This document shows positions 17,853-27,874 of a stretch of DNA of 41,344 nucleotides, in pieces. Numbering within the stretch: position 1 is the stretch's first letter; every line of letters starts with the position of its first letter. The stretch is from the NCBI RefSeq assembly GCF_001187915.1, contig NZ_LGIU01000062.1, positions 1-41,344 on the forward strand, in the 5' to 3' direction. A model generated the notes under the pieces. It was given only the letters and a program-made list of their open reading frames with translations, was not told where the DNA came from and did not search any database. The translations under genes were made by a program, and so were the position numbers. Source of the stretch: Arthrobacter sp. RIT-PI-e. GTDB lineage: Bacteria; Actinomycetota; Actinomycetes; Actinomycetales; Micrococcaceae.

Positions 17853-18470
17853 CTACCGCACCTCGCCCCCACGGTAGCGCGTGCCCGCGTCCGCCCAGGT
17901 CAGCAGGCGGACGACCGCCGGGCGGACGGCGAGCTCCTCGTGCCAGGCCGCACGTGCCGCCGCCTTGCTGACCGCCTGCGGGCTGATGCCGAGGGTGCGT
18001 GCCACGGCGGTCTGCGTACCCCGGACCCCCGGCTCGAGGAGGTCGAGGATCCGCCACTCGGCCGCCGACCGGCCCAGCACATGCCGCCCCAGCAGCGCGA
18101 GCACACCCTCCGCCTCGGCCGCCCCGTCCGGTCCTTCGACGGCCAGCGGGGCCCGTTCCCCGGTCCGCTTGGCGCGTTCCACCGCCGCGCGGGCAGCCAC
18201 GAAGGCCGGGCCGCGGGCCTCCCGCGGGGAGGCCGGGAGCGGCTGCTCCACCTCGCCGATCCCCACGCCCACGTACCAGCCACCTGCCCGCAGGCAGGCG
18301 AGGACGACGTCGACCACGCCCTCCGCGTCCTGGAGTGCACCCTGTGCCTCGTCCCCCACCGAGCGTTCCCAGGGCAGGACGGCGTCGATGGGCCCGAGGA
18401 GGCGGAGCAGCTCGGGGACGCGGTCCCCGGAGGACCTGCTGCCGGCCTGGTCGATGGTGAGGACGAACAT
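17853..18470 (-). CDS. SatD-like protein with C-terminal helix-turn-helix
   Basis: This 205-residue protein starts at ATG 18470. The N-terminal 130 residues resemble SatD-family proteins (LTIDQAGSRSSGDRV, then GDEAQGAL, GGWYVGVGIG and SPREARGPAFVAARAAVE). A winged or simple HTH follows, with TQTAVARTLGISPQAVSKAA. SatD was named from an acid-inducible locus of Streptococcus mutans; its biochemical role is unclear. A 40-bp gap to rseP holds a promoter-like pair and three GGTTG/CAACC half-sites, suggesting autoregulation. The -10 hexamer ends 6 nt before the ATG, so the message is probably leaderless. The gene likely regulates the adjacent small membrane protein. Confidence 0.78.
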   Translation of the reverse strand: MFVLTIDQAGSRSSGDRVPELLRLLGPIDAVLPWERSVGDEAQGALQDAEGVVDVVLACLRAGGWYVGVGIGEVEQPLPASPREARGPAFVAARAAVERAKRTGERAPLAVEGPDGAAEAEGVLALLGRHVLGRSAAEWRILDLLEPGVRGTQTAVARTLGISPQAVSKAAARAAWHEELAVRPAVVRLLTWADAGTRYRGGEVR

Positions 18471-18510
18471 TCATCAACCGTATGAGGTTGACAATGCGAT
18501 TACAACCGAT
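18471..18510 (-). promoter_or_regulatory. SatD-like gene promoter with overlapping operator half-sites
   Basis: On the minus strand, TTGTAA and TACGGT are separated by 17 nt, and TACGGT ends 6 nt before the ATG. Half-sites GGTTG (minus strand, at 18503-18507), CAACC (18486-18490) and GGTTG (18475-18479) form two overlapping inverted repeats. One is perfect: TCAACC, 6 nt, GGTTGA at 18474-18491. The half-sites cover the -35, the spacer and the -10, a layout expected of an autorepressor. Confidence 0.55.
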
Positions 18511-19851
18511 TCAGAACAGGCTCACGGGCTTCACGATGTCCGCGTAGATCAGCAGCACTCCCATGCCCATGAACAGGATCGCCGCCACGTAGGTGAGCGG
18601 GAGGAGCTTGGCCATGTCGAACGGTCCCGGATCGGGCCACTTGAACAGTCGGGCCACCCCGCGGCGCAGCCCTTCCCAGAGGGCGCCGGCCACGTGCCCG
18701 CCGTCCAGTGGCAGGAGCGGGATCAGGTTGAACACGAACAGTGCCAGGTTCACGCTGCCCACCAGCCCGACCAGGGTCGCGGCACGGGAGGCGAGGGGGA
18801 TCTCCTCCATCGCGGAGATCTCCCCCGCGATCCTGCCGACGCCCACCACGCTGATGGGTCCGTCAGGATCACGTGGGGCGTCCGAGAAGGCCGCCTGCCC
18901 CACCTCGTACAGGCGCTGCGGGAGCCGGATCACCACACCCGCCACGCGGACCAGCGAGTCGCCCACCGCGGGGAGCACCTCGGTGGCCGGCTGCCGCTGG
19001 AGCTCCTGGAGCGACGCCACGCCGATGAAGCCGACGTCCTGGGTGACCACCACGCCGTCGTCGTCCAGTGCGGGTACGCCGGCGTCGGTGATGACGGGGC
19101 GGGCGGTCAGCAGCGGGGTGATCGTCGAGTCGATCGTCTCGCCGTCGCGCACGTAGGAGAGGGGGACCTCACGGCCGGCGGCCTCCCGGATCCGGCCGGA
19201 CAGCTGGTCCCAGTCGGTGACGTCCGAGCCGTCGAAGGTGACGATCCGGTCCCCGGGCAGGAGCCCGGCGTCGAAGGCGGGGGCGGCGGGATCGCCGGGC
19301 ATGCACTCCTTCTGCCCGGTGGCAGCGCCCTGGGTCGCCGTCACCACGCACCGGTCCACGGCGGCCAGCGTGGTGGTGGCCTGCGCGGTACCGAACCCCA
19401 TGATCAGCACGGCGAACAGGATCACGCCGATCAGCAGGTTCATCAGCGGCCCGCCCAGCATGATGACGATGCGCTTCCAGACGGGCAGCCTGTAGAACAC
19501 GCGATTCTCGTCCCCGGGCAGCAGCTGCTCCGCCGCCACCTGCCGGGCGTCGTTGCTCAGCTGCTGGAACACCCCGGTGCTGGACTGCCGCACGGCATCC
19601 GTGTCGGACGTGGCGGGCGGGAACATCCCCACCATGGACACGTAGCCCCCGGCCGGGATCGCCTTGATCCCGTACTCGGTCTCGCCGCGCTGCCGGGACC
19701 ACACGGTGCGGCCGAACCCCACCATGTACTGCGTGACGCGCACCTTGAACAGCTTCGCGGGGACCAGGTGGCCCACCTCGTGCAGGGCGATGGAGAGGAG
19801 GATGCCGACGACGACGAAGAGCACGCCGGCGATGAACAACAGGACTGTCAC
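18511..19851 (-). CDS. rseP: RIP/site-2 metalloprotease (RseP/Rip1 type)
   Basis: This intramembrane zinc protease cleaves anti-sigma factors or other membrane proteins. The 446-residue product has the zinc motif HEVGH (His24, Glu25, His28) in the first helix and a central PDZ domain with [12 protein letters not shown]. The second active-site motif is [17 protein letters not shown], and the protein ends in a C-terminal helix. The length is typical of actinobacterial Rip1 proteins. GTG 19851 overlaps the dxr TGA as GTGA and has GAAGGAAA upstream. Coupling with dxr is the standard arrangement in actinobacteria. The substrate cannot be identified, since no anti-sigma gene is adjacent. Confidence 0.93.
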   Translation of the reverse strand: MTVLLFIAGVLFVVVGILLSIALHEVGHLVPAKLFKVRVTQYMVGFGRTVWSRQRGETEYGIKAIPAGGYVSMVGMFPPATSDTDAVRQSSTGVFQQLSNDARQVAAEQLLPGDENRVFYRLPVWKRIVIMLGGPLMNLLIGVILFAVLIMGFGTAQATTTLAAVDRCVVTATQGAATGQKECMPGDPAAPAFDAGLLPGDRIVTFDGSDVTDWDQLSGRIREAAGREVPLSYVRDGETIDSTITPLLTARPVITDAGVPALDDDGVVVTQDVGFIGVASLQELQRQPATEVLPAVGDSLVRVAGVVIRLPQRLYEVGQAAFSDAPRDPDGPISVVGVGRIAGEISAMEEIPLASRAATLVGLVGSVNLALFVFNLIPLLPLDGGHVAGALWEGLRRGVARLFKWPDPGPFDMAKLLPLTYVAAILFMGMGVLLIYADIVKPVSLF

Positions 19852-21116
19852 GATGTTTCCTTCGAGCCTTCCGGGCCGCCGGCCGTGCCCGGCCGCGATG
19901 ATTCCCCGGAGCCACAACGCGCACGGGCACGGTTCCGTGCCCAGCGTTCGGCCTCGAGCACTCCGGCGAGATCGAGGCCCTGCCGGCCGGCACCCAGTGC
20001 GCGGTGGTCCTCCACCACCGCGGCCACGGTGTCCACGATGTCGGTGAAGCCGATGACGCCGTCGTGGAAGGCGTCCACCGCCTCCTCGTTGGCCGCGTTG
20101 AACACCGCCATGCGGGTGCCGCCGTCGCCCGCGGCCCGCTTCGCGAGCGCGATGGCGGGGAAGGCGTCCTCGTCCAGCGGCTCGAACGTCCAGGTCTCCG
20201 GAGTGCTCCAGTCGCAGGGGCGCGCGGACCCGGGCACCCGGAACGGCCAGCCGATGCCGAGCGCGATGGGCAGGCGCATGTCCGGGGGTGAGGCCTGCGC
20301 GAGGGTGGAGCCGTCCACGAACTGCACCATGGAGTGGATCATGGACTGCGGGTGCACCACCACGTCGATCCGCTCGAGGGGGACGTCGAAGAGCAGGTGC
20401 GCCTCGATCACCTCCAGCGCCTTGTTGACCATGGAGGCGGAGTTGGTGCTGATCACCCGGCCCATGTCCCAGGTGGGGTGGGCCAGGGCCTGGGCCGGGG
20501 TGACGTGCCGCAGCTCCTCGCGGCCCATCCCGCGGAAGGGTCCGCCGGAGGCCGTGAGCACCAGCCGGTCCACCTCGTCGGGGGTACCGCCGCGGAGCGC
20601 CTGGGCGATCGCGGAGTGCTCGGAGTCCACGGGGACCAGCTGCCCCGGGGCGGCCGCGGCGCGGACCAGCGCTCCCCCGGCGATGAGCGACTCCTTGTTG
20701 GCGAGGGCCAGCAGGCGGCCGGCGGCGAGCGCGGCGAGGGTGGGTTCCAGGCCGATGGACCCGGTGATCCCGTTGAGGACGACGTCGGCGTCCGGCCAGG
20801 CGGCGATGTCAGCCGCAGCACCGGGACCCACGAAGAGCTCGGGCGCGTACCCGGTGACGTGTGCCTCGTCGGCTGCCGCGGCGATCGCGCCGTCGAGCTC
20901 CTCCTCCGTCCCGGAGGCCACCCCGACGGCGGGGGCGCGGACGGCCACGGCCCGCCGGGCGAGGAGTTCGAGGTTGCGGCCGCCGGCGCTGAGACCGGCG
21001 ACGCCGAAGCGGTCCGGGGCGGCGGCGGTCCCGTCGAGGGCCTGCGTGCCGATGGAGCCCGTGGACCCGAGGATCGAGACGCGCCGGTACCCGCGGGAGG
21101 GGTTGCTGAAGTCCAT
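19848..21116 (-). CDS. dxr: 1-deoxy-D-xylulose-5-phosphate reductoisomerase
   Basis: Dxr converts DXP to 2-C-methyl-D-erythritol 4-phosphate with NADPH, the committed step of the MEP pathway. The 422-residue protein has the Rossmann signature [26 protein letters not shown], the metal-binding [13 protein letters not shown], the active-site loop [19 protein letters not shown] and [16 protein letters not shown]. The C-terminal 30 residues are polar and specific to this lineage. The ATG at 21116 lacks an obvious ribosome-binding site. The gene leads a run with rseP (overlapping) and, further on, ispG, so two MEP enzymes sit within 5 kb. Confidence 0.96.
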   Translation of the reverse strand: MDFSNPSRGYRRVSILGSTGSIGTQALDGTAAAPDRFGVAGLSAGGRNLELLARRAVAVRAPAVGVASGTEEELDGAIAAAADEAHVTGYAPELFVGPGAAADIAAWPDADVVLNGITGSIGLEPTLAALAAGRLLALANKESLIAGGALVRAAAAPGQLVPVDSEHSAIAQALRGGTPDEVDRLVLTASGGPFRGMGREELRHVTPAQALAHPTWDMGRVISTNSASMVNKALEVIEAHLLFDVPLERIDVVVHPQSMIHSMVQFVDGSTLAQASPPDMRLPIALGIGWPFRVPGSARPCDWSTPETWTFEPLDEDAFPAIALAKRAAGDGGTRMAVFNAANEEAVDAFHDGVIGFTDIVDTVAAVVEDHRALGAGRQGLDLAGVLEAERWARNRARARCGSGESSRPGTAGGPEGSKETS

Positions 21117-21183
21117 GGCCCCAGTATCGCGCAGTCGTTCCGCACGGGATGCCCGGTCCGCACCGGGTCGCGCCCGCACGTGG

Positions 21184-21399
21184 TCAGGATCGGCGCCCCG
21201 GGTCGGCGAGCACCCGCCGGGCGAAGCCGACCACCGCGATCGCCAGGCCGAGTCCCAGGGCGCCGATGGTGAGGGCACTGGGACCCGCCCCCCAGGAGAA
21301 CGCCACCAGGCTGAACCCGAACGCCAGCCCGGCCAGGCAGAGTCCCGCGGTCATGGTGCGCGTTCCCGGTTTCCGCGGAGGTCCCGCCGGCTCGCTCAT
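21184..21399 (-). CDS. small two-helix membrane protein
   Basis: This 71-residue protein has a basic, Pro-rich N-terminus ([14 protein letters not shown]), two hydrophobic helices ([18 protein letters not shown] and [19 protein letters not shown]) and a short basic tail. A TATGCT hexamer ends 6 nt upstream of the ATG, supporting expression from a leaderless transcript. It precedes dxr by 67 nt on the same strand. Similar small membrane proteins of unknown role occur beside dxr in Micrococcales. Codon usage matches the surrounding genes. Confidence 0.65.
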   Translation of the reverse strand: MSEPAGPPRKPGTRTMTAGLCLAGLAFGFSLVAFSWGAGPSALTIGALGLGLAIAVVGFARRVLADPGRRS

Positions 21400-21405
21400 C
21401 TCCCG

Positions 21406-21411
21406 AGCATA
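21406..21411 (-). promoter_or_regulatory. candidate -10 (TATGCT) of a leaderless small-ORF transcript
   Basis: TATGCT fits TANNNT and ends 6 nt before the ATG at 21399. It is the same geometry seen upstream of truB, the aminotransferase, the Lrp regulator and the histidine kinase. Confidence 0.4.
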
Positions 21412-21465
21412 GCCACGAACGTGCCGGGGTCGACGACGCGGTGCACGGGACGTCCGCCGGCCCGC

Positions 21466-22287
21466 TCAGTCGCGTGCCCGGGCCACCACGCTGCGGGCGT
21501 GCCGGAGGATCGGCTCGTCCACCATCCGCCCCTCGTGGACGAAGACGCCGCCCTGGTGCTCCGCGGCCGCGAGCAGGGCGCGTGCCCGCTCCACCTCCTG
21601 CTCGTCGGGCGCGAAGGCGGAGCGGACGGCGGCCACCTGGCCGGGGTGGATGCAGGCCTTGGCGGCGAAACCGGACGCCGCCGCGTCGGCCGCCTCCTCG
21701 GTGAGACCCCGGACGTCGGCGATGTCCACGTACACGGCGTCGACGGCGGCGATCCCGGCCGCCCCGGCGGCGAGCAGCCCCTGCGAGCGCGCTTGGAGGG
21801 CCACGGCGCGGTAGGCGCCGTCCGGCCCGCGGCTCGAGGTCCCGCCCAGGGAGGCGAGGAGGTCCTCGGCGCCCCACATGAGGGCACTGACCCCCGGGGT
21901 CCGAGCGATCTCGAGCGCGCTGACCACGCCGAGCGCCGTCTCGAGGAGCGCGACGACGGCCACCTGGCCCAGTTCCCGGCGGACGGCGTCGAGCTGCTCG
22001 GGTGACTCCGTCTTGGCGAGCATCACCGTGCGGTAGTCGGTGCGTGCCAGGGCCGCGCAGTCCAGGGCGAAGTCCGGTGTGCCCACCGCGTTCACCCGCA
22101 CGACGGTGCGGGCGGGATCCAGCCGCGTGGCGAGGAGCGCCTCGCGGGCGGCGGTCCTCGCGCCCGGGGCGACGGCGTCCTCGAGGTCGAGGATCACGGC
22201 GTCCGACCGGTCGGCTGCCTTCGCGTACCGTTCGGGGCGATCGGCGGGGCAGAACAGCAGTGAGGGGCCGAACGGGAAGGGGGTCAC
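21466..22287 (-). CDS. CitE-like acyl-CoA lyase (probable HMG-CoA/citramalyl-CoA lyase)
   Basis: This 273-residue HpcH/HpaI-CitE superfamily protein has [33 protein letters not shown], the barrel strand [19 protein letters not shown] and [13 protein letters not shown] with metal-binding Glu and Asp. The sequence ends with GKACIHP-like [10 protein letters not shown]. The position after MaoC, acyl-CoA dehydrogenase and carboxylase genes matches Rv2498c of M. tuberculosis, reported to act as a beta-hydroxyacyl-CoA lyase in leucine and itaconate breakdown. By that analogy it would cleave HMG-CoA to acetyl-CoA and acetoacetate. GTG 22287 overlaps the maoC stop as GTGA, with AGGAGG upstream. It is the last gene of the operon. 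Confidence 0.85.
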   Translation of the reverse strand: MTPFPFGPSLLFCPADRPERYAKAADRSDAVILDLEDAVAPGARTAAREALLATRLDPARTVVRVNAVGTPDFALDCAALARTDYRTVMLAKTESPEQLDAVRRELGQVAVVALLETALGVVSALEIARTPGVSALMWGAEDLLASLGGTSSRGPDGAYRAVALQARSQGLLAAGAAGIAAVDAVYVDIADVRGLTEEAADAAASGFAAKACIHPGQVAAVRSAFAPDEQEVERARALLAAAEHQGGVFVHEGRMVDEPILRHARSVVARARD

Positions 22288-22862
22288 GGCGGATCCTCCT
22301 GGGTGGACGTGGTGTCCCGGGCCGCGGCCTCCCGGGAGGACGCGGAGGACCACATCAGCACCGTACGGGTGGCTTGCGCCACCACGTCCCCGTGCTGGTT
22401 GCGGCCCGTGTGGGTCAGGGTCACCACGGACCGGCCGGGCCGCGAGCCGGAGGCCCTGACGGCGGTGACCTCCGTCTCCGTGGTGAGGGTGTCCCCGTGG
22501 AAGAGCGGGTGCGGGAAGGAGACGTCGGTGAGCCCGAGCTGCGCCACGAGGGTGCCCTGGGTCAGCTGGGTTACGGACTGCCCCACGAGGGTGGCCAGGG
22601 TGAGCATCGAGTTGACGAGCCGTTGACCGAAGGGCTGCCCGGCCGAGAACGCGGCGTCCAGGTGGAGGGCCTGGGTGTTCATGGTGAGCGTGGTGAACAG
22701 CACGTTGTCCGCCTCGGTGAGGGTGCGGCCCGGACGGTGCGCGTACACCACCCCGGGCTCGAGCTCCTTCGCGTAGAGCCCGCGCTGCTCGATCACCCGG
22801 CGCCCACCCGGTCCCGCGGACCCGCTGCGGGAGCCCGCCGGGCCGATCGCCTCGTCCGTCAT
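22284..22862 (-). CDS. MaoC-family acyl-CoA hydratase (probable methylglutaconyl-CoA hydratase)
   Basis: This 192-residue hot-dog-fold hydratase has [23 protein letters not shown], the position of the hydratase-2 Asp/His pair, and [18 protein letters not shown] closing strand pattern, [16 protein letters not shown], follows. The ATG at 22862 with GAGGAGGGG upstream is preferred to GTG 22865. The order acyl-CoA dehydrogenase, maoC, citE equals the M. tuberculosis fadE19-Rv2499c-Rv2498c run. The inferred role is hydration of 3-methylglutaconyl-CoA to HMG-CoA, replacing the usual crotonase-type enzyme. Substrate has not been shown by sequence alone. Confidence 0.83.
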   Translation of the reverse strand: MTDEAIGPAGSRSGSAGPGGRRVIEQRGLYAKELEPGVVYAHRPGRTLTEADNVLFTTLTMNTQALHLDAAFSAGQPFGQRLVNSMLTLATLVGQSVTQLTQGTLVAQLGLTDVSFPHPLFHGDTLTTETEVTAVRASGSRPGRSVVTLTHTGRNQHGDVVAQATRTVLMWSSASSREAAARDTTSTQEDPP

Positions 22863-22909
22863 CACGCCCCTCCTCGTGCCGTCGCCGTCGTCGTCCCGAT
22901 CATCACGGG

Positions 22910-24082
22910 CTACAGTCCCAGCTCCCTCGCGATGAGCATGAGCTGCACCTCGGTGGTGCCCTCGCCGATCTCGAGGATCTTCGAGTCACGGTAGTGCCTG
23001 GACACCACGAACTCGTTGACGAAGCCGTAGCCGCCGAAGATCTGCGTGGCGTCCCGCGCGTTGTCCATGGCGGCCTCGCCGGCCACGAGCTTCGCGATGG
23101 AGGCCTGCGTCTTAAAGGGCCTGCCCGCGAGCATGCGTGCAGCGGCGTCGTAGTAGGCCAGGCGTGCGGTGTACACGCGGAGATGCATGCGGGCGATCTT
23201 GAACTGGATCGACTGGTTGCTGCCGATCGCGCTGCCGAACGTGCGGCGCTCCCCCGCGTAGCGGATGGACTGCTCCACGCAGCCCTGCGCGGCCCCGGTG
23301 GCGAGCGCCGCGATGGCGATCCGGCCCTCGTCGAGGATCTGGAGGAAGTTCGCGTACCCGCGGCCCCGTTCCCCGAGCAGGTTCGCTTCGGGGACGCGGA
23401 CGTCCCTGAGGGTCAGCGGGTGGGTGTCCGAGGCGTTCCAGCCCACCTTGTCGTACGCCTTCTCCACCGTCAGGCCGGGGGTGCCCGCGGGCACCAGGAG
23501 GGTGGAGATCTCCTTCTTCACCGTGCCGTCCGGGCGCTCGGAGGTCCCGGTCACGGCCGTGACGGTGACCAGCGAGGTGATGTCCGTGCCGGAGTTCGTG
23601 ATGAACTCCTTCGTGCCGTCGATCACCCACTCCGGCCCGCCGGCCCCGGCCTCGAGGGTCGCCGTGGTCCTCGTGCCCCCGGCGTCGGAACCGGCCTCGG
23701 ACTCGGTGAGGCCGAAGGCGCCGAGTGCGGCACCGGAGGCCAGCGAGGGCAGCCACTGCTGCTTCTGCTCCTCGGTGCCGAACCGGTACACCGGCATGGC
23801 CCCGAGGGACACCCCGGCCTCGAGCGTGATGGCGACGGACTGGTCCACGCGCGCCAGCTGCTCGATGGCCAGGCACAGTGCGAAGTAGTCACCCCCCATG
23901 CCGCCGTACTCCTCCGGGAACGGCAGACCGAACAGGCCCATGTCCCCCATCTGCTTCACCACCGCGTAGGGGAAGCTGTGCGCGGCGTCGTGCTCGGCGG
24001 CCACGGGGGCCACCACCTCGTCGGCGAACTCGCGGACGGTGTCCGCGAGGTCCTGGTACTCCTCGCTCAGTTCGGTGTTCAT
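22910..24082 (-). CDS. acyl-CoA dehydrogenase, probable isovaleryl-CoA dehydrogenase
   Basis: This 390-residue flavoprotein carries [20 protein letters not shown] and [16 protein letters not shown], the two family signature regions. The catalytic base Glu374 is in GEGTTEVQ near the C-terminus, and [20 protein letters not shown] is also present. It would oxidise isovaleryl-CoA to 3-methylcrotonyl-CoA with electrons passed to ETF. Specificity is inferred from linkage to a methylcrotonyl-CoA-carboxylase-type pair and to bkd genes. A glutamate at this C-terminal position is typical of short-chain dehydrogenases, whereas human isovaleryl-CoA dehydrogenase uses a different one, so other short branched substrates are possible. 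The ATG overlaps the upstream stop (ATGA). Confidence 0.88.
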   Translation of the reverse strand: MNTELSEEYQDLADTVREFADEVVAPVAAEHDAAHSFPYAVVKQMGDMGLFGLPFPEEYGGMGGDYFALCLAIEQLARVDQSVAITLEAGVSLGAMPVYRFGTEEQKQQWLPSLASGAALGAFGLTESEAGSDAGGTRTTATLEAGAGGPEWVIDGTKEFITNSGTDITSLVTVTAVTGTSERPDGTVKKEISTLLVPAGTPGLTVEKAYDKVGWNASDTHPLTLRDVRVPEANLLGERGRGYANFLQILDEGRIAIAALATGAAQGCVEQSIRYAGERRTFGSAIGSNQSIQFKIARMHLRVYTARLAYYDAAARMLAGRPFKTQASIAKLVAGEAAMDNARDATQIFGGYGFVNEFVVSRHYRDSKILEIGEGTTEVQLMLIARELGL

Positions 24083-26142
24083 GCTGGGTCCCCTTCCGAG
24101 GGCTGGTCCCCGGGATCGGCCGGAGAATCGGGTGTGGCAGTGCCGGGTGGGTCGATGCTCGCGACGACCTGCTGGGCGCGGACGAGGTCCCCGGGCCGCA
24201 GGGACAGGTGCACGATGCCGGACACGGCGGCCGTGAGGCGGTGCTCCATCTTCATGGCCTCGACGGTGAGCAGCACGTCGCCGTCGCGGACGGCCGCGCC
24301 GTCCTCGACGGCCACGGACACGACCGTGCCGGGCATGGGGCTGCGGACCAGGGGGTCCGCCGCGCCCTCCTCACGGCTGATGCGGGCGAGGTCGGCCTCG
24401 AGGAGGTCGCGGCGCGAGAGGCGCCGTAGCCGGGTGGACCACCCGGCGTCTCCCAGCCACACGGTGTCGCCGTCGACGGCGTGGGTGCGGGGGCGGCGGA
24501 GGCCGTCGATCGTCGCACCCCGGGCACCGACCTCCACGACGACGCCCGTGTCCCCGACCGTCGCCTGCCAGCCGGTGGCGGTCGGCAGCAGCTCCACCGT
24601 CGCCGTCCCGCCGTCGTGCTCGAGGACCAGTCCGCGGGGTCTCGGTACGCCGAGGCGGAAGCCGTCCGCGCGGTGCCAGGGGGAGCCACCGCGGGCCGGC
24701 TCGGCCCCGACCAGCAGGACGGCGGCGAGCGCCAGGTCCTCGGTACTCACGCGGCGGAAGGCGAGGCCGGGGAGCTTCCGCTCGATCAGGGTGGTGTCGA
24801 GGCGCCCGGCCCGGACGTCGTCGTCGGTGACCAGCAGGCGCAGGTACTCGAGGTTCGTGTGCACGCCGAGCACCACGGTGCCGGCGAGCGCGGCGTCGAG
24901 GCGGTCGAGCGCCTGTCCGCGGTCCGTGCCCCAGGCGATCACCTTGGCGAGCATCGGGTCGTACGACGCCGATACGGTGCCTCCCGCGAGCAGGGAGCCG
25001 TCCACGCGGACACCCTCCCCCGCAGGCTCGGCGAGCGCCAGGACGGTGCCGGTGGAGGGCAGGAACCCTGCCTCGGGGTTCTCCGCGTAGACGCGTGCCT
25101 CCACGGCGTGGCCGGTGAGGACGACGTCGTCCTGCGTGAGCGCGAGCTCCTCGCCGGCCGCGATGCGGAGCTGCCAGGCCACGAGGTCCACGCCGGTGAC
25201 GAGCTCCGTGACGGGGTGCTCCACCTGCAGGCGCGTGTTCATCTCCATGAAGAAGAACTCCTCCGGGGCGGTGTCGGAAACCAGGAACTCGACCGTGCCG
25301 GCGCCGGTGTAGTCGACGCTGCGGGCGGCCTCGCACGCGGCCGCACCGATGCGCCGGCGGGTCGAGTCGTCGAGCAGCGGTGAGGGCGACTCCTCGATGA
25401 CCTTCTGGTGCCTGCGCTGCAGCGAGCACTCGCGTTCCCCGAGGTGGATCACGGTCCCGTGCGCGTCGGCTAGCACCTGGACCTCGATGTGGCGGGGCCG
25501 CTCGATCAGCCGTTCCAGGAACAGGGTGTCGTCGCCGAAGGCGCGGGGGGCGCCCCGCCGCGCGGTGGTGAGCGCGTCGGGGAGGTCCTCGGGCGGGTGG
25601 ACGGCGTGCATGCCCTTGCCGCCGCCGCCCGCCGAGGGCTTGATGAGCAGGGGGAAACCCACCCGGTCCGCCGCGGCCAGGAGCGCCTCGTCCGTCAGTC
25701 CCGGCTCGGCGATCCCCGGCACCACCGGCACGCCGGAGCCCGCGACGTGGTTCTTGGCGCGGATCTTGTCCCCCATGACCTCCAGCGCGTGGACGCCCGG
25801 CCCGACGAAGACGATGCCCTCGGCGGCGAGCGCCCCGGCGAGGGCGGCGTTCTCGCTGAGGAAGCCGTACCCCGGGTGCACGGCGCCGGCGCCCGTGCGG
25901 CGGCAGGCCTCGAGCACCGCGGGGATCGAGAGGTAGCTCTCCGCGGGCGCCGCTCCCCCGATCCGCACCGCGAGATCGGCCTCGAGCACGTGACGTGCCC
26001 CGGCATCGGCGTCGCTGTGCACGGCGACGGAGCGCAGGCCCAGGGCGCGGACGGAGCGGATGACGCGGCAGGCGATCTCGCCGCGGTTGGCCACGAGCAC
26101 GGTGTCGAAGGGCCGGCGAGCGGGGTGGACGGGGAGGGTCAT
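24079..26142 (-). CDS. accA1: acyl-CoA carboxylase alpha chain: biotin carboxylase plus BCCP (methylcrotonyl-CoA type)
   Basis: This 687-residue protein begins with a biotin carboxylase ([17 protein letters not shown], the ATP-grasp loop [11 protein letters not shown], then [16 protein letters not shown]). A poorly conserved middle domain follows, and the C-terminal biotinyl domain has VEAMKMEH with Lys631 as the attachment site. It carboxylates its own biotin with ATP and bicarbonate and works with the beta chain encoded just upstream. The order and neighbours match AccA1-AccD1 of mycobacteria, shown to be a 3-methylcrotonyl-CoA carboxylase. The ATG at 26142 is 5 nt after the beta-chain stop; an in-frame GTG at 26151 overlapping that stop is an alternative. 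Confidence 0.9.
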   Translation of the reverse strand: MTLPVHPARRPFDTVLVANRGEIACRVIRSVRALGLRSVAVHSDADAGARHVLEADLAVRIGGAAPAESYLSIPAVLEACRRTGAGAVHPGYGFLSENAALAGALAAEGIVFVGPGVHALEVMGDKIRAKNHVAGSGVPVVPGIAEPGLTDEALLAAADRVGFPLLIKPSAGGGGKGMHAVHPPEDLPDALTTARRGAPRAFGDDTLFLERLIERPRHIEVQVLADAHGTVIHLGERECSLQRRHQKVIEESPSPLLDDSTRRRIGAAACEAARSVDYTGAGTVEFLVSDTAPEEFFFMEMNTRLQVEHPVTELVTGVDLVAWQLRIAAGEELALTQDDVVLTGHAVEARVYAENPEAGFLPSTGTVLALAEPAGEGVRVDGSLLAGGTVSASYDPMLAKVIAWGTDRGQALDRLDAALAGTVVLGVHTNLEYLRLLVTDDDVRAGRLDTTLIERKLPGLAFRRVSTEDLALAAVLLVGAEPARGGSPWHRADGFRLGVPRPRGLVLEHDGGTATVELLPTATGWQATVGDTGVVVEVGARGATIDGLRRPRTHAVDGDTVWLGDAGWSTRLRRLSRRDLLEADLARISREEGAADPLVRSPMPGTVVSVAVEDGAAVRDGDVLLTVEAMKMEHRLTAAVSGIVHLSLRPGDLVRAQQVVASIDPPGTATPDSPADPGDQPSEGDPA

Positions 26143-26147
26143 CGGGT

Positions 26148-27752
26148 TCACATCCGGAAGAGGCCGAAGGAGGTCTCGGGCAGGGGCGTGAGAGCGCACA
26201 CGTCGAGGGCCAGGCCGAGGACCCTCCGGGTGTCGGCGGGGTCGATCACGCCGTCGTCCCAGAGACGCGCGGTGGAGTAGTAGGGGTTGCCCTGCGCCTC
26301 GTACTGCTCGCGGATCGGGGCTCGGAAGGACTCCTCGGCCTCCGCGGACCAGTCCTCGCCCCGGGCCTCCGCCCGGTCGCGCCTGACGGTCGCGAGGACA
26401 GAAGAGGCCTGGGCACCGCCCATCACCGAGATCCGGGCGGCCGGCCACATCCACAGGAAGCGCGGTGAGAACGCCCGCCCGCACATCGAGTAGTTCCCGG
26501 CCCCGAAGGACCCGCCGATGACGACGGTGAGCTTGGGGACACGGCACGTGGCGACGGCGGTGACCATCTTCGCGCCGTGCTTGGCGATCCCCGCGGCCTC
26601 GTAGTCCCTGCCCACCATGAAGCCCGAGAGGTTCTGCAGGAACACGAGCGGGACGCCCCGCTGGTCGCAGAGCTCGATGAAGTGCGCCCCCTTGAGCGCC
26701 GACTCGCCGAACAGCACGCCGTTGTTGGCCACGATGCCCACCCGGTGACCGTGGATCGTGGCGAAGCCGGTGACGAGCGTGGTGCCGTACTCGCGCTTGA
26801 ACTCGTGGAAGAGCGAGCCGTCGACGATCCGGGCGATCACCTCGCGGGCGTCGTAGGCGGCGTTCACGTCCGTGGGGACGGCGCCGTACAGCTCCTCGGG
26901 GGCGACCGCGGGTTCCACGGGTCCCGTGGTCGCCGCGGAGGCGCGGGCAGGTGGCAGGGTCGCGATGATGTCCCGCACGATCTCGAGGGCGTGCCGGTCG
27001 TTCTCGGCCAGGTGGTCGGTGACCCCGGAGACACGGGAGTGGACCTCGCCGCCGCCGAGCTCCTCGGCGCTCACCACCTCGCCGATCGCGGCCTTCACCA
27101 GGGGCGGGCCGCCGAGGAAGATGGTGCCCTGGTTCCGGACGATCACGGTCTCGTCGCTCATGGCCGGGACGTAGGCACCGCCCGCGGTGCAGCTGCCGAG
27201 CACGGCGGCGAGCTGCGGGATCCCCCGTGCGGACATGGTGGCCTGGTTGTAGAAGATGCGCCCGAAGTGCTCGCGGTCCGGGAAGACCTCGTCCTGCCGC
27301 GGGAGGAAGGCGCCGCCGGAGTCCACCAGGTACACGCACGGCAGGGCGTTCTCGAGGGCGATCTCCTGCGCGCGGAGGTGCTTCTTCACCGTCATGGGGT
27401 AGTAGGTGCCCCCCTTGACGGTGGCGTCGTTGCAGATCACGAGCACGTGGCGCCCGTGGACCAGGCCGATCCCCGCGATCACGCCCGCACCCGGGCACTC
27501 GCCGTCGTACATGCCCTCCGCCGCCAACGGCGCGATCTCCAGGAAGGGGCTTCCGTCGTCGAGCAGGTGGTCGATGCGCTCCCGCGGGAGCAGCTTGCCG
27601 CGGGAGAGGTGACGCTGCCGGGACACCTCGGGCCCGCCCAGGGCCGCGACGGCGAGTCGACGGCGCAGCTCGGCGACCAGCTCCCGCTGGGCATCCTGGT
27701 TGGCGGTGAACACGGGCGACCCCGGATCCACCTTCGACGTCAGAGTCTCCAT
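26148..27752 (-). CDS. accD1: acyl-CoA carboxylase beta chain (methylcrotonyl-CoA carboxyltransferase)
   Basis: This 534-residue carboxyltransferase of the AccD/PccB/MccB family transfers carboxyl from biotin to the acyl-CoA. It has [60 protein letters not shown] and [16 protein letters not shown]. In the C-terminal half are [20 protein letters not shown] and [16 protein letters not shown]. The form [21 protein letters not shown] is typical of methylcrotonyl-CoA rather than propionyl-CoA enzymes. It is the first gene of the leucine operon. Two TetR-type operators lie 24-69 bp upstream of its ATG, which has AGGAAGAAG as ribosome-binding site. Confidence 0.92.
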   Translation of the reverse strand: METLTSKVDPGSPVFTANQDAQRELVAELRRRLAVAALGGPEVSRQRHLSRGKLLPRERIDHLLDDGSPFLEIAPLAAEGMYDGECPGAGVIAGIGLVHGRHVLVICNDATVKGGTYYPMTVKKHLRAQEIALENALPCVYLVDSGGAFLPRQDEVFPDREHFGRIFYNQATMSARGIPQLAAVLGSCTAGGAYVPAMSDETVIVRNQGTIFLGGPPLVKAAIGEVVSAEELGGGEVHSRVSGVTDHLAENDRHALEIVRDIIATLPPARASAATTGPVEPAVAPEELYGAVPTDVNAAYDAREVIARIVDGSLFHEFKREYGTTLVTGFATIHGHRVGIVANNGVLFGESALKGAHFIELCDQRGVPLVFLQNLSGFMVGRDYEAAGIAKHGAKMVTAVATCRVPKLTVVIGGSFGAGNYSMCGRAFSPRFLWMWPAARISVMGGAQASSVLATVRRDRAEARGEDWSAEAEESFRAPIREQYEAQGNPYYSTARLWDDGVIDPADTRRVLGLALDVCALTPLPETSFGLFRM

Positions 27753-27775
27753 CGACTTCTTCCTCGCACACGGCT

Positions 27776-27795
27776 CGGTTAGTACTCACTAACCG
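27776..27795. promoter_or_regulatory. TetR-type operator 1
   Basis: CGGTTAGTACTCACTAACCG is a perfect inverted repeat with 8-bp arms and a 4-bp centre. It lies in the divergent gap between accD1 and the TetR gene. It is the proximal site to accD1. Confidence 0.8.
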
Positions 27796-27801
27796 ATCCT
27801 C

Positions 27802-27821
27802 AGGTTAGTGGTCATTAACCG
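27802..27821. promoter_or_regulatory. TetR-type operator 2
   Basis: The 18-mer at 27803-27820, GGTTAGTGGTCATTAACC, matches the core of operator 1 at 15 of 18 positions, giving a shared pattern GGTTAGTNNTCANTAACC. The two centres are 26 bp apart, about two and a half helical turns. Confidence 0.75.
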
Positions 27822-27874
27822 GCAAGTCCAGCACAATGGGAGGCACACCGCCCCGGCCCGCGAGGAGGACAGGC

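Noticed and set aside
18488..18493. Perfect TTGACA on the plus strand upstream of rseP antisense
   Set aside because: No TANNNT hexamer at 16-18 nt and no plus-strand gene follows; it arises from the GGTTGA operator half-site.
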